From Fischerella muscicola PCC 7414 (GTDB taxonomy: Bacteria; Cyanobacteriota; Cyanobacteriia; Cyanobacteriales; Nostocaceae): 50,929 nt of DNA. Position 1 is the stretch's first letter; each line of letters begins with the position of its first letter. The stretch is from contig NZ_AJLK01000057.1 in assembly GCF_000317205.1 (NCBI RefSeq), positions 1 through 50,929 of the forward strand, read 5' to 3'. This document shows positions 43,739 to 50,929 of this stretch, piece by piece. A program made the translations under genes and the position numbers. The notes under the pieces were generated by a model, which was not told the DNA's origin, made no database searches, and was given only the letters and a program-made list of their open reading frames with translations.

Positions 43739-46450
43739 TCAGTCAAGTATTGGTACAGAGGCAACCTCATTACCAGAATTTTTTTCTGTTTTAGGGCTGG
43801 GTGTATATATAGAATCAAGTTCTTTAATCAAATCGTTGGGTTGATTTGGAGCATAATTACAACTTTGACTGAAGAATTCGCGCACTTCTCGTTCTTCTTT
43901 TTTCCTACCTATAAAAGCAGCTATTAAAGAACATATTCTATTCAAAAATTCTTGACAACTTCGATGAAAATCATATTCATAGGCCGCATATAAAGAAAGT
44001 GTGCCGACAACCTCTGTTTGATAAATCAGTGGGAAACAACCAAAAGATTTAAATTGGTTAGCCACAACCCACTGTTGATTTTTAAATTGATCTATTTCTT
44101 TACTTATATTCTTAATAATGATAGGTTCTCCCGACTCTAATACTTTTCCTACTATCCCTTCTCTTAACTTAATCCCCTCATTTTTTCTCTGTTCCCAATT
44201 CACAACGCGGGAAACATACTTTTTAGCTTTGATTTCTAAAACCTCTGCCTGATTTTTTATCCGTAATATACATACCTCAAAAGCAGTGTGTTCAGATATC
44301 AGCCTAGTGACGACTTCATCATAAGCTTTTTCTTCGTTTTGTTGATAGTTAACTAAAAAACTACTAATATCTGACTCTAACTGGTTTTGTCTATTCCTGC
44401 GAATATTAGAAAGAGCAGTCGCAACTGCTGAAGCTATAGCTGAGAGCCAATAAATTTCATTTTGAGTAAAACCACAATAATTTAGAGGTATTCCTGTATT
44501 GGAATTAATTTTATTGATAACCTCTAGGACTCCATAAGTTTTATTTTGACCATTTAAAGGAACTGCCAGACCACAGTTAATTTTCCCTAATTTTTTGGAA
44601 TATTCGGCCTGACTTCTGCTATCTAAAGCCTCTTCATTTAACTTATTACTACACTGGGGTTTACCAAAACCATCTTCTTGTGGAAGTGCTGTTTTTCCTG
44701 TAAAGCTCTCGCCTACAGCATAGCTTTCCTGAGCAAACCATTGATTATCTATAGGTTTACCTTTGACATCTACGCCTTGTATACCTTTACGATGTAGTTT
44801 TCCATCTTTACTAAATATAAAAATAGAAGCTGTTTGAGAATGCAATCTCTTACGTACAAAACTCAGGGCTTTGTCTATAACTTTATTTTCTTCAGTTAAA
44901 CTAATCAATTCATTTCTGACTTTTTGTAAATCTTCAAGTAATTCTTCAGGTGTAATACTATTAGTTTGAGAAAGTTTATATTCTACTTCCCGGAAAAACT
45001 CTGTAACTTGTTCTAGATTTGCTGTATTTTCTAATGTAAAAGGAACAACATATTGAGAAGATTTAATTCTATCAAATGCTTCTTTATATAAACTGACTTG
45101 TTCTGTAATCGCAGAAAAATTAGCGAATCTTTTGTGTCTTTTATCGCTTAAGTTATCTTCGTTATACCAAACCAGGAGTTGACTCTGATCCGCAGCTTCA
45201 AGAATTGCGTATTGCTTAGTGGGTAAACTATAATCATCATCTTGCCATTTAGTAAGCTTTTCATTAGAACAAAATTCTTGTGCTAGAGGTTCATAGGCAT
45301 CTCGCATCATCACATAAACTTTGTATTTAGAGGCATGTTCCAGAAGAAATTTTGTAGATTTCTTGTATTCTTGTATATCTGAAAAAATGAATATTCTTTC
45401 ACTTTCTGGGTTGGCTGTCTTGCCAACCTCATCACCCCGATCATTAGCCCAAAAATGTTCAACATAACCAACAATAGATATAGCTTGGACACGGGGTTGA
45501 ATATCTCTATCTTTTTGTAATCTCACAAGATAACGTGGATAAAGTTCTAAGGGAATTGAGTAAACCCTGCCATTTGAGCCTACTTCTTCAAGCTGATGAC
45601 CTACATCAGTCAGAACATTGATTATGAGTTTTTGAAAAAGTTTGTTGGTTTGAAAACATTTGTTGTCTTTAAGTATTTGCAGACCTGCGTTTAAAATGAG
45701 TTGGAAGTCTGAAGACTCATCTGGGACTGGTTGTTCTTGTTTTTGTTGAATTATTTCTTGCCACCAATTCGCATTGGCAAGTTTGAATTGTATCCAATCT
45801 TTAGCCTCTTGGATGTCTGTACCAGTCATTTCATGAAACAGTTCAGCTAAGCTATCCTGAGTTGTGCCATTTATGATGGGAAAGTGCAGTAGTGGTTCAG
45901 TTAGCTTTTCTCTGCTAAAACGTAGAAGCTTGAAGTTATTAATCTTGCCAGAGAGGAAACCAACGGCAAAATTCACCCATGAATTCTGTGAGAATCCTGG
46001 TGTTAAACAGATAATTCCGTAATTTATGCCCTCTAAAGATTGTGTAATCTCAGCTAGCCATAGTGAACTAGAGTTAATATCTACATCTAAGATTGATGCA
46101 TCTATCTGGGGATGCCTGAAAATATCAATTAGTCTTTGGGCCACGTACTTCCCAGTCTTGCCAGACCAAAAGATCAGGACTTTTTTCTTACCCAGCTTGA
46201 GTTGATATCTGTCGGTAAGGATTTTTTGTAGCTTGGCTAGTTTGCCTGGCCCTGCACCAGTCAGTCTAAATTTGGCATAAATCTTACCTAGCCTTTTCTG
46301 AACTGCATTTTGCGACTCTATCCCCAAGAGGCTTTGTATCTCTGTTGGAGATTTTCCATCCAATGCTAAGGACAATACCTCCTGTTCGGCTTGAGATAAA
46401 TTTTCCTCAGCCACTAGGTCTTTTAAAACATCTGGAGGAATCATAGTCAT
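43739..46450 (-). CDS. HTH / TIR-like / GAF / GAF multidomain signalling protein
   Basis: 903 residues. Residues 10-80 are a LuxR-like HTH of the type that opens many cyanobacterial STAND and TIR proteins (VQKRLGKIYAKF, then GAGPGKLAKLQ). About 88-225 is TIR-like: VLIFWSGKTGKYVAQRLIDI, WLAEITQSLE, GIICLTPGFSQNSW (145-158), NFAVGFLSG. Where active TIR domains carry the catalytic Glu after the Trp (W..FE), this one has Ala162. Residues 245-475 match no family I know (ERIFIFSDIQEYKKS, LLVWYNEDN). Two GAF domains follow at about 520-690 (CGLAVPLNGQ, YGVLEVIN) and 715-880. No kinase or nuclease output is visible. It diverges from a two-TM protein gene. Confidence 0.8.
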   Translation of the reverse strand: MTMIPPDVLKDLVAEENLSQAEQEVLSLALDGKSPTEIQSLLGIESQNAVQKRLGKIYAKFRLTGAGPGKLAKLQKILTDRYQLKLGKKKVLIFWSGKTGKYVAQRLIDIFRHPQIDASILDVDINSSSLWLAEITQSLEGINYGIICLTPGFSQNSWVNFAVGFLSGKINNFKLLRFSREKLTEPLLHFPIINGTTQDSLAELFHEMTGTDIQEAKDWIQFKLANANWWQEIIQQKQEQPVPDESSDFQLILNAGLQILKDNKCFQTNKLFQKLIINVLTDVGHQLEEVGSNGRVYSIPLELYPRYLVRLQKDRDIQPRVQAISIVGYVEHFWANDRGDEVGKTANPESERIFIFSDIQEYKKSTKFLLEHASKYKVYVMMRDAYEPLAQEFCSNEKLTKWQDDDYSLPTKQYAILEAADQSQLLVWYNEDNLSDKRHKRFANFSAITEQVSLYKEAFDRIKSSQYVVPFTLENTANLEQVTEFFREVEYKLSQTNSITPEELLEDLQKVRNELISLTEENKVIDKALSFVRKRLHSQTASIFIFSKDGKLHRKGIQGVDVKGKPIDNQWFAQESYAVGESFTGKTALPQEDGFGKPQCSNKLNEEALDSRSQAEYSKKLGKINCGLAVPLNGQNKTYGVLEVINKINSNTGIPLNYCGFTQNEIYWLSAIASAVATALSNIRRNRQNQLESDISSFLVNYQQNEEKAYDEVVTRLISEHTAFEVCILRIKNQAEVLEIKAKKYVSRVVNWEQRKNEGIKLREGIVGKVLESGEPIIIKNISKEIDQFKNQQWVVANQFKSFGCFPLIYQTEVVGTLSLYAAYEYDFHRSCQEFLNRICSLIAAFIGRKKEEREVREFFSQSCNYAPNQPNDLIKELDSIYTPSPKTEKNSGNEVASVPILD

Positions 46451-46460
46451 ACTTCTACAT

Positions 46461-46526
46461 CATATAAAAGCCTCAGTAATTTTAACAGTAGTGCTTAAAA
46501 TTTCTTATGGACACATAAAAGCCTCA
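46461..46526. promoter_or_regulatory. Direct repeat pair CA(T/C)ATAAAAGCCTCA
   Basis: Two 15-bp copies with a single mismatch at 46461-46475 and 46512-46526, spaced 51 bp start to start (close to five helical turns), in the 137-bp divergent gap between the TIR-like gene and the two-TM gene. The spacing on one face of the helix suggests a binding site for a shared regulator. Confidence 0.5.
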
Positions 46527-46550
46527 TCTTATAGCTTAGAATAACAAATA

Positions 46551-46564
46551 CTCACTTAAGTGAG
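46551..46564. promoter_or_regulatory. Perfect 14-bp palindrome CTCACTTAAGTGAG
   Basis: Located 23 bp upstream of the ATG of the two-TM protein gene and just before its ribosome binding site (GAGGAAAT). The position fits an operator overlapping the transcription start. Confidence 0.5.
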
Positions 46565-46587
46565 GATTTTTAGAGGAAATCTACATT

Positions 46588-47289
46588 ATGAATTCTGTCT
46601 CGACGAATCGTCAACTGATTGACAAAATTGGCGAAAAAACAATTCCAGCCTTAAACTTTATGAGCGCGATGACGATCGCTTTTTATGCTGGATTTTATGC
46701 TTGCTACGATATGTTCTCTTTGACTGCTTGGAACAAGATACCCCCCAACCAAGTTGTCCAATTCCAATCACAACCTACTGCTGAAGTACCAAGTCAAGGA
46801 GTCAGTATCAATCTCATACCTCCAGATAATAAAATCACCGGAGTTGAATATCAAGCGATCGCATCTTTGCTGATTACTCTCCTCATCAAAATCATATCTG
46901 CTGCTGAAGTTCATCGTCGTCACATACATTTTGCAGTTGATAATGATGAAGTTTATAGGCGGTTAGTATCCTTACGGATTCCCAGCACAAATACAACTGT
47001 GATCATGAATTTGCAAGGTGAAGGTTCGACGTTTTTAAGTGACTTATACATGTCAATTGAACCTGCCAAACGCATTATTCACTTTGAACAACTTTTACAA
47101 CATCACAACCACAGCTTTGCTTATGGATTCCGCATGTTGCTCGATGAGTTACGGCATCCCAGCTTAGAGTGGATCAAGGTAAATCATGAAGGAAGTTATT
47201 ATGTGCCTAAACAGGCTTATTTACCATTCATAACTTGGATCAGGGACGAAATAAGTCGGCAATGGGAATTAGAAGGAGAATATCTTTGA
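46588..47289 (+). CDS. Uncharacterised protein with two membrane segments
   Basis: 233 residues. Hydrophobic helices lie at about 20-42 (LNFMSAMTIAFYAGFYACYD) and 88-105 (YQAIASLLITLLIKIISAAE), so a short loop of about 45 residues is on one side of the membrane and the C-terminal 125 residues are on the other. The C-terminal part has HRRHIHFAVDNDEVYRRLVS and many His and acidic residues, with no motif I recognise. GAGGAAAT stands 8 bp before the ATG. Divergence from the TIR-like gene, sharing repeats, suggests linked regulation. Function unknown. Confidence 0.6.
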   Translation: MNSVSTNRQLIDKIGEKTIPALNFMSAMTIAFYAGFYACYDMFSLTAWNKIPPNQVVQFQSQPTAEVPSQGVSINLIPPDNKITGVEYQAIASLLITLLIKIISAAEVHRRHIHFAVDNDEVYRRLVSLRIPSTNTTVIMNLQGEGSTFLSDLYMSIEPAKRIIHFEQLLQHHNHSFAYGFRMLLDELRHPSLEWIKVNHEGSYYVPKQAYLPFITWIRDEISRQWELEGEYL

Positions 47290-47552
47290 TGAACTTAGTA
47301 CTAATCAAAAAAGGAGTGTGCAATTTTAACTATCTAGCAAGAGTTAATTAACGTGAATTCTACGGAGGCTGGAGTTATGAAATTTTTCGTCACTCTATAT
47401 TTTCCGTTAGTATTATATCCATCGAATTGACGTTAATCAGCAAGGGTGGCGATCGCGTAGCATACCGTCAAAATTCGCCGCCCCTTCAGTACTCCCAATA
47501 AAATAGGGATAATGTTAAGACCAGTTTAAAAGACTGTTTTGGCTAGGCTTTT

Positions 47553-47813
47553 ATGCATCAATCTACAATTAAAATTACTGTCAAGTTATTTGCTGCTTAC
47601 CAAGAGGCTTATGGAGTACCAGAACTGGTGCTGGAATTTCCGGAGAATACACCAGTTGTTGCAGTGCGTGATCGCCTCATTGCCGAACATCCCGAACTAA
47701 GCAAATGGCGGGATGTAACCCGGTTTGGAGTTAACTTGATATTTGTCGAACCAGATACTATTTTGCAAGACGGCGATGAGGTAGTGTTAATTCCCCCTGT
47801 TAGCGGTGGTTAA
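47553..47813 (+). CDS. moaD: MoaD/ThiS-family sulfur carrier protein
   Basis: 86 residues with the beta-grasp pattern [20 protein letters not shown], then [14 protein letters not shown]. The C-terminal Gly-Gly is required for adenylation and thiocarboxylate formation in molybdopterin synthase. It thus helps to make the cofactor needed by the molybdopterin oxidoreductase encoded at 38536. MoaE is not in the window. ThiS is less likely, as MoaD proteins have the longer N-terminal half seen here. A heptamer array begins 6-8 bp after the stop. Confidence 0.85.
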   Translation: MHQSTIKITVKLFAAYQEAYGVPELVLEFPENTPVVAVRDRLIAEHPELSKWRDVTRFGVNLIFVEPDTILQDGDEVVLIPPVSGG

Positions 47814-47816
47814 TAA

Positions 47817-47945
47817 TAAGGCAGATGGCAGGAGGCAGATGGCAGGAGGCAGATGGCAGGAGGCAGATGGCAGGAGGCAGATGGCAGGAGGCAGATGGCA
47901 GGAGGCAGATGGCAGGAGGCAGATGGCAGGAGGCAGATGGCAGAA
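47817..47945. repeat. 14-bp tandem repeat, about 8.5 copies (GGCAGAT + GGCAGGA heptamers)
   Basis: A very regular array of the 14-mer GCAGATGGCAGGAG, itself two heptamers. The array has open frames and can look like a gene ([14 protein letters not shown]), but it has no start context and is followed by unrelated sequence. The near-identity of the copies indicates recent expansion. Confidence 0.92.
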
Positions 47946-48089
47946 GGGGAGAGGATTTGACTTGTTTTTTTTTCATTCATAATGGGTGGCGATTGCCTGC
48001 CCCTGGGGCGCTTTTGACTAAAAAGATAAAAGTAAAAGAAAAATGTACTTTTAGATATTTCTTTTAACTTTTAACTTTTGACTTTTAAC

Positions 48090-48455
48090 TTAAAAGGCTG
48101 CCACCACACCAACCTGACGCAGAATAAAGAACAAAATGGAGTTAATAATGCTAAGAGCGATCGCTCCAATAATGGCGCTAGCAATTCCCCATCGCAGTCG
48201 AAATCCTTCTACTAGCCAAGCTGCTAAACCAAATACAATAATGCTACCAATCAAAGGAATTAAACCCAGACTGATAACGACGCTAGTTGTTCTAAACCAA
48301 CCAGGGAAAAGACTCCAAAAACCATTGAAAGCACCGATAATTGCTCCTGCAATCAAAGCAATCCAAGGACTATCTATCTCAACGCCAGTAGGTAGCTTGG
48401 AGATAATCAACAAACTAAGTGCAATTACCACAACAGAAATAATAAAACCAGCCAT
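48090..48455 (-). CDS. Phage holin family (4_TMS) membrane protein
   Basis: 121 residues with four hydrophobic helices: FIISVVVIALSLLIIS, IALIAGAIIGAFNGFW, VVISLGLIPLIGSIIVFGLA and IASAIIGAIALSIINSILFF. The pattern PTGVEIDSPWIALIAGAI is typical of the bacterial family pfam 4_TMS/holin IV, widespread outside phages. It is small and probably not a phage gene; nothing phage-like is near. Function unknown. Confidence 0.78.
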   Translation of the reverse strand: MAGFIISVVVIALSLLIISKLPTGVEIDSPWIALIAGAIIGAFNGFWSLFPGWFRTTSVVISLGLIPLIGSIIVFGLAAWLVEGFRLRWGIASAIIGAIALSIINSILFFILRQVGVVAAF

Positions 48456-48810
48456 TGATACACCTCAGCACACAATTGGATTAACAACAGTTATTTAGTT
48501 AATCCCCATGACGAAATTGGGGGGATGCAAATCAATACAATTGTTCTGTGAGCGACTTGATTAGATTACTAGTCTTGAAACCATTTTTGATCACTTTTTA
48601 GTATTTTAAGCCTTAAGTGTTAACGTTTATTCCAATTTCTTGAGCATCGAAGCTTCGCGAACGCAGATTAGTTCACTACCAATACCAACATGTGCTACTT
48701 TTTCACATTTAAGTGATTGTTGCAATAGCAGATAAGCCAGTTAAGTAAGTTAGTACAGTAATGCTTGCAACCATGTATGAATTGCGATCGCTAACTTTTT
48801 ATGACTGTTT
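48456..48810. other. Gene-free stretch upstream of the holin-like gene
   Basis: 355 bp. It includes a TCCCC/GGGGGGA hairpin at about 48500-48526 without a T-tract, a TCGAAGCTTCGCGAA inverted repeat near 48647, and a HIP1 octamer near 48784. No protein frame or promoter that I can support; the hairpin might attenuate transcription of the holin-like gene. Confidence 0.45.
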
Positions 48811-49335
48811 TTAGCCTGCAAGATAACTCAATTCATCCAACAGTTCTAAAAAATCTTTGACACTGATTTGAATATCTGTGGGAAAGTGACGTATAAAACT
48901 TAACCCAGTTAATCCTTCTGGATCTGCTGCTGCTAGTACCAAGGCTGAGCGGATGGCATAAAAACCATTTTGACCTGTGCGTGTTTTGATCATACCACCG
49001 TATTGGCGTATGTATTCTTCTCCGATTGGGGAATACGTAAGTTGAGAAACTGCTACAGGAGTAGTATTAAATTTATACAGTAATAGTTTACGAAGACGTT
49101 CTAGTTTTTCTGGTTTGAGTCGTTTGGCGAAAAACTCAAATTCTTTGGTAATTCGACCTTCTTTGGCAAAAATTTCTAATGATTTAACTGATAAACGTAA
49201 TTTAGTAGATCCGACAGGAAAATAAATATTCTCAGCACTAATGACAGGTTTTGGTTGGAATACTGTTAGGAAACTGCTGCAAATAACAAAGATAATTAAT
49301 GACAGAAAGTAAGAGGTTAATTTAAAAGGATTCAT
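48811..49335 (-). CDS. Secreted DUF1400-domain protein without a hydrolase domain
   Basis: 174 residues: a signal peptide (FLSLIIFVICSSFLTVF) and a single DUF1400 domain (LSVKSLEIFAKEGRITKEFE, then TYSPIGEEYIRQYG and GQNGFYAIRSALVLAAADPEG). In cyanobacteria DUF1400 normally stands in front of an alpha/beta hydrolase domain of about 300 residues, which is missing here; the gene ends with a normal TAG right after the domain. It may be a stand-alone version or one shortened by a deletion. Expected location is periplasmic. Confidence 0.78.
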   Translation of the reverse strand: MNPFKLTSYFLSLIIFVICSSFLTVFQPKPVISAENIYFPVGSTKLRLSVKSLEIFAKEGRITKEFEFFAKRLKPEKLERLRKLLLYKFNTTPVAVSQLTYSPIGEEYIRQYGGMIKTRTGQNGFYAIRSALVLAAADPEGLTGLSFIRHFPTDIQISVKDFLELLDELSYLAG

Positions 49336-49364
49336 TATAGGTTTTAAGTAGCTTCATGTATTAA

Positions 49365-49838
49365 TTATTGTGATGCTTCTGGTAGAGATTGCTGTTTTTC
49401 TAAGTTTTCTGCTCTTAACCAAGCAGCAATCATCCCTGCAATAGGAATCGATAGAAACACACCCAGTAAACCAGCTACTCGCTCACCAATAAATAGAACT
49501 AAAAACAGTATGACTGGACTAATTTCTAATGCATTACCCATGACTTTGGGACTTACAAAGTTATCTTGAATTTGCTGAAGAATTATGCAGGCAATCACAA
49601 CTTTAACTGCAACTACCCAGCCTTGGGATGCTAGTATTAATAAAGTAATCGTAAGTACTGCTAGCGTTGCACCAATACCAGGAATAGCATCTAAAATGCC
49701 AACAATGAGTGCTAAAAATAATGCATAGTTAACTCCCAAGATTAAGAAGACAAGAAAACTTGTAGTTGATAAGAATAGCATCAACAATAATTGTCCCCGC
49801 AGGAATCCCAAGAAACTACGTTGAAAAGTCGTAGCAAA
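49365..49838 (-). pseudogene. 5'-truncated AI-2E family transporter gene
   Basis: Encodes only the C-terminal half of an AI-2E/PerM permease: FLRGQLLLMLFLS, then LALIVGILDAIPGIGATLAVL, QQIQDNFVSPKVMGNAL and GERVAGLLGVFLSIPIAGMI. Homology extends back to FATTFQRSF and is cut off by a TGA at 49839-49841. The first ~190 residues (four helices and the soluble domain) are missing, and no remnant is seen upstream. Only a TTG could start the short product. Compare the full-length family member at 37062. Confidence 0.75.
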
Positions 49839-50122
49839 TCAATCTATTTTGTTCTTGATGAACAGAATTTTCTAGGAAGAAAGCAATATTGTAATAAATA
49901 ATTACATCTCCCAGCTGATAATTATTGATGTCATATGCTTGGCTAAATTTCTACGCCAAGCTATTACTTATTATGTGTATAAATATCAAAAATAAATAAT
50001 ACCAATTCGCCAAAAGAGGGCAACAAGAAAGAGTAGAAATGCTCTCCAAGGAGACTCAAATGTCAGGGGTGTATCATTTGGACATCAAAGAAAGTGCAAA
50101 GAAACTCAAACAAATGCTCTCA

Positions 50123-50392
50123 TCATCGAGTCCCACTACCAAAAGAAGGACTATCGGGACCACCATAATTTGGTGGTTCATAGTCGCTACTCGATTGAAC
50201 ATTTGTAGTTTTATGCTTTGAACTTTGAGAATCAACCTTCAAACTGATCAAATTACTGCTAGTCTCATCACTACTCTGATGATTAACAGTCCCATCATTT
50301 AGCATCCAAGCGGTATCAGCCATTTTGAGAATTATCAGAGCGACTCCGATAAAAAACAAGACAACGCTAGTAGTTCTCAAGCTAGTCTTCAT
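50123..50392 (-). CDS. Small membrane-anchored or secreted protein, 89 aa
   Basis: An N-terminal hydrophobic segment (TSVVLFFIGVALIILKMA) after a basic start, then a Ser/Asp-rich tail ending YEPPNYGGPDSPSFGSGTR. The Pro-Gly-rich end with GGPD and GSGTR recurs in small cyanobacterial proteins of unknown function. The N-terminus could be a signal peptide or an anchor. No family can be named. Confidence 0.55.
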   Translation of the reverse strand: MKTSLRTTSVVLFFIGVALIILKMADTAWMLNDGTVNHQSSDETSSNLISLKVDSQSSKHKTTNVQSSSDYEPPNYGGPDSPSFGSGTR

Positions 50393-50929
50393 AACCCTTG
50401 GTTAGTTCCCTTGGTCTTTATTTAATTAACAATCTTTTGCTTTGAAAATCTGGGTTTTATTAAAAGTTTGGAGAAACTTTAATTTTTCTTCCGCATAATA
50501 ACTGAGTAAAAAGCCACAAATATCTTAATTAATCAAGCTCGGATATAAACTTTTAACCGTGTATACACTTACCTTCATCTGTTTACTTTCTATTACTCCT
50601 ATAGCATTTACATCTACCCAAAGTAGTACTTTTACCATAAATACCACATCTACATTAGCTACCTGAATTAATTTTAATAATTTATTAATAATTATCCGAG
50701 TAAATACTATATTAGAGGAATAACCAATACTTATAAACTTAAAATTGTACTCAAATGCTTGCAGGACAAGACTTTAATTTATAAGCAATATTGTTGGGAC
50801 TACTGTTTTTTATCTTGAACAATTTACAAAAAAACATTATCTACTTGTTATTATTTCAATAATTACACTTAAAAAAATAGTGAAATACTATGCTATTACC
50901 AGTAAATAAATTATCTGTAAAAATACTTA
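50393..50929. other. AT-rich gene-free end of window
   Basis: 537 bp, strongly AT-rich, no open frame of note, no heptamer arrays and no clear terminator. It may be the promoter region of the small secreted protein gene plus sequence belonging to a gene beyond the window. Confidence 0.6.

Noticed and set aside
43626-43844. 72-codon plus-strand frame
   Set aside because: Its second half is antisense to the end of the TIR-like gene, and it has no recognisable features.
47825-48067. 80-codon frame after moaD
   Set aside because: Two thirds is a translated 14-bp tandem repeat and the rest resembles no protein.
48090-48455. Prophage remnant suggested by the holin-like gene
   Set aside because: The 4_TMS family is common in non-phage bacterial DNA and no other phage genes lie nearby.
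50039-50221. 60-codon plus-strand frame
   Set aside because: Mostly antisense to the small secreted protein gene; low-complexity product.

Overview
The window comes from a cyanobacterium, most likely a filamentous heterocyst-forming one (Nostocales). Four things point there. The octamer GCGATCGC (HIP1) occurs roughly 45-50 times by hand count, against well under one expected. Many intergenic gaps are filled with tandem heptanucleotide repeats of the STRR type (CAACAAC, ATGACCA, GGCAGAA, GGGAGAT). The genes include cyanobacterial families (DUF3288, DUF1400, a Nat/Bgt-type amino acid transporter, ClpC, PD-(D/E)XK Uma2 proteins). No rRNA, tRNA or CRISPR array was recognised. I do not assign a species.

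Layout. 1-4532: a cut-off gene at the edge, a carotenoid-isomerase-like flavoprotein (minus), then an MlaF-like ATPase and an MCE-domain (MlaD-like) protein for envelope lipid transport. 4615-12061: a remnant of a caspase-like gene followed by a glycan cluster: two GT9 heptosyltransferase-type genes (one only an N-terminal half), a GT4, a GT4 fused to a GmhA-type sugar isomerase but frameshifted, an SDR oxidoreductase, and a third GT9 with one in-frame amber stop. 12181-16163: a complete polar amino acid ABC transporter (natF-natG-natH-bgtA order, minus). 16557-23881: an HMA2-domain protein, small membrane proteins, more glycosyltransferases (GT4, GT2), a broken TnpB element and a HAD phosphatase. 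24043-26932: a Mn/Zn-type ABC transporter whose binding-protein gene diverges from the ATPase and permease genes across a symmetrical 76-bp region.

27372-31388: a solitary C5-cytosine DNA methyltransferase, then the debris of a large two-component signalling locus in which deletions have joined an OmpR-type regulator and a PAS sensor to receiver-domain tails. 31528-36790: a Uma2 protein, DUF3288, clpC, and two adjacent type II toxin-antitoxin pairs; the second is yefM-yoeB with a readable promoter and operator. 37062-40088: an AI-2E family permease and a two-gene molybdopterin oxidoreductase/cytochrome b561 unit. 40533-47289: a signalling island with an AAA-GGDEF fusion, a ROK sugar kinase, and a 903-residue HTH/TIR-like/GAF/GAF protein diverging from an unknown two-TM protein. 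47553-50929: moaD, a holin-like membrane protein, a lone DUF1400 protein, a 5'-truncated AI-2E gene and an AT-rich stretch.

Two themes run through the window. First, gene decay: caspase-like gene, three glycan genes, TnpB, regulator and sensor, second AI-2E gene. Second, repeat DNA entering genes: heptamer arrays lie at the start of five genes, encode a heptapeptide tail on the GmhA fusion, and seem to form part of its linker. The least explained locus is the TIR-like/GAF protein with its divergent membrane partner and nearby AAA-diguanylate cyclase.
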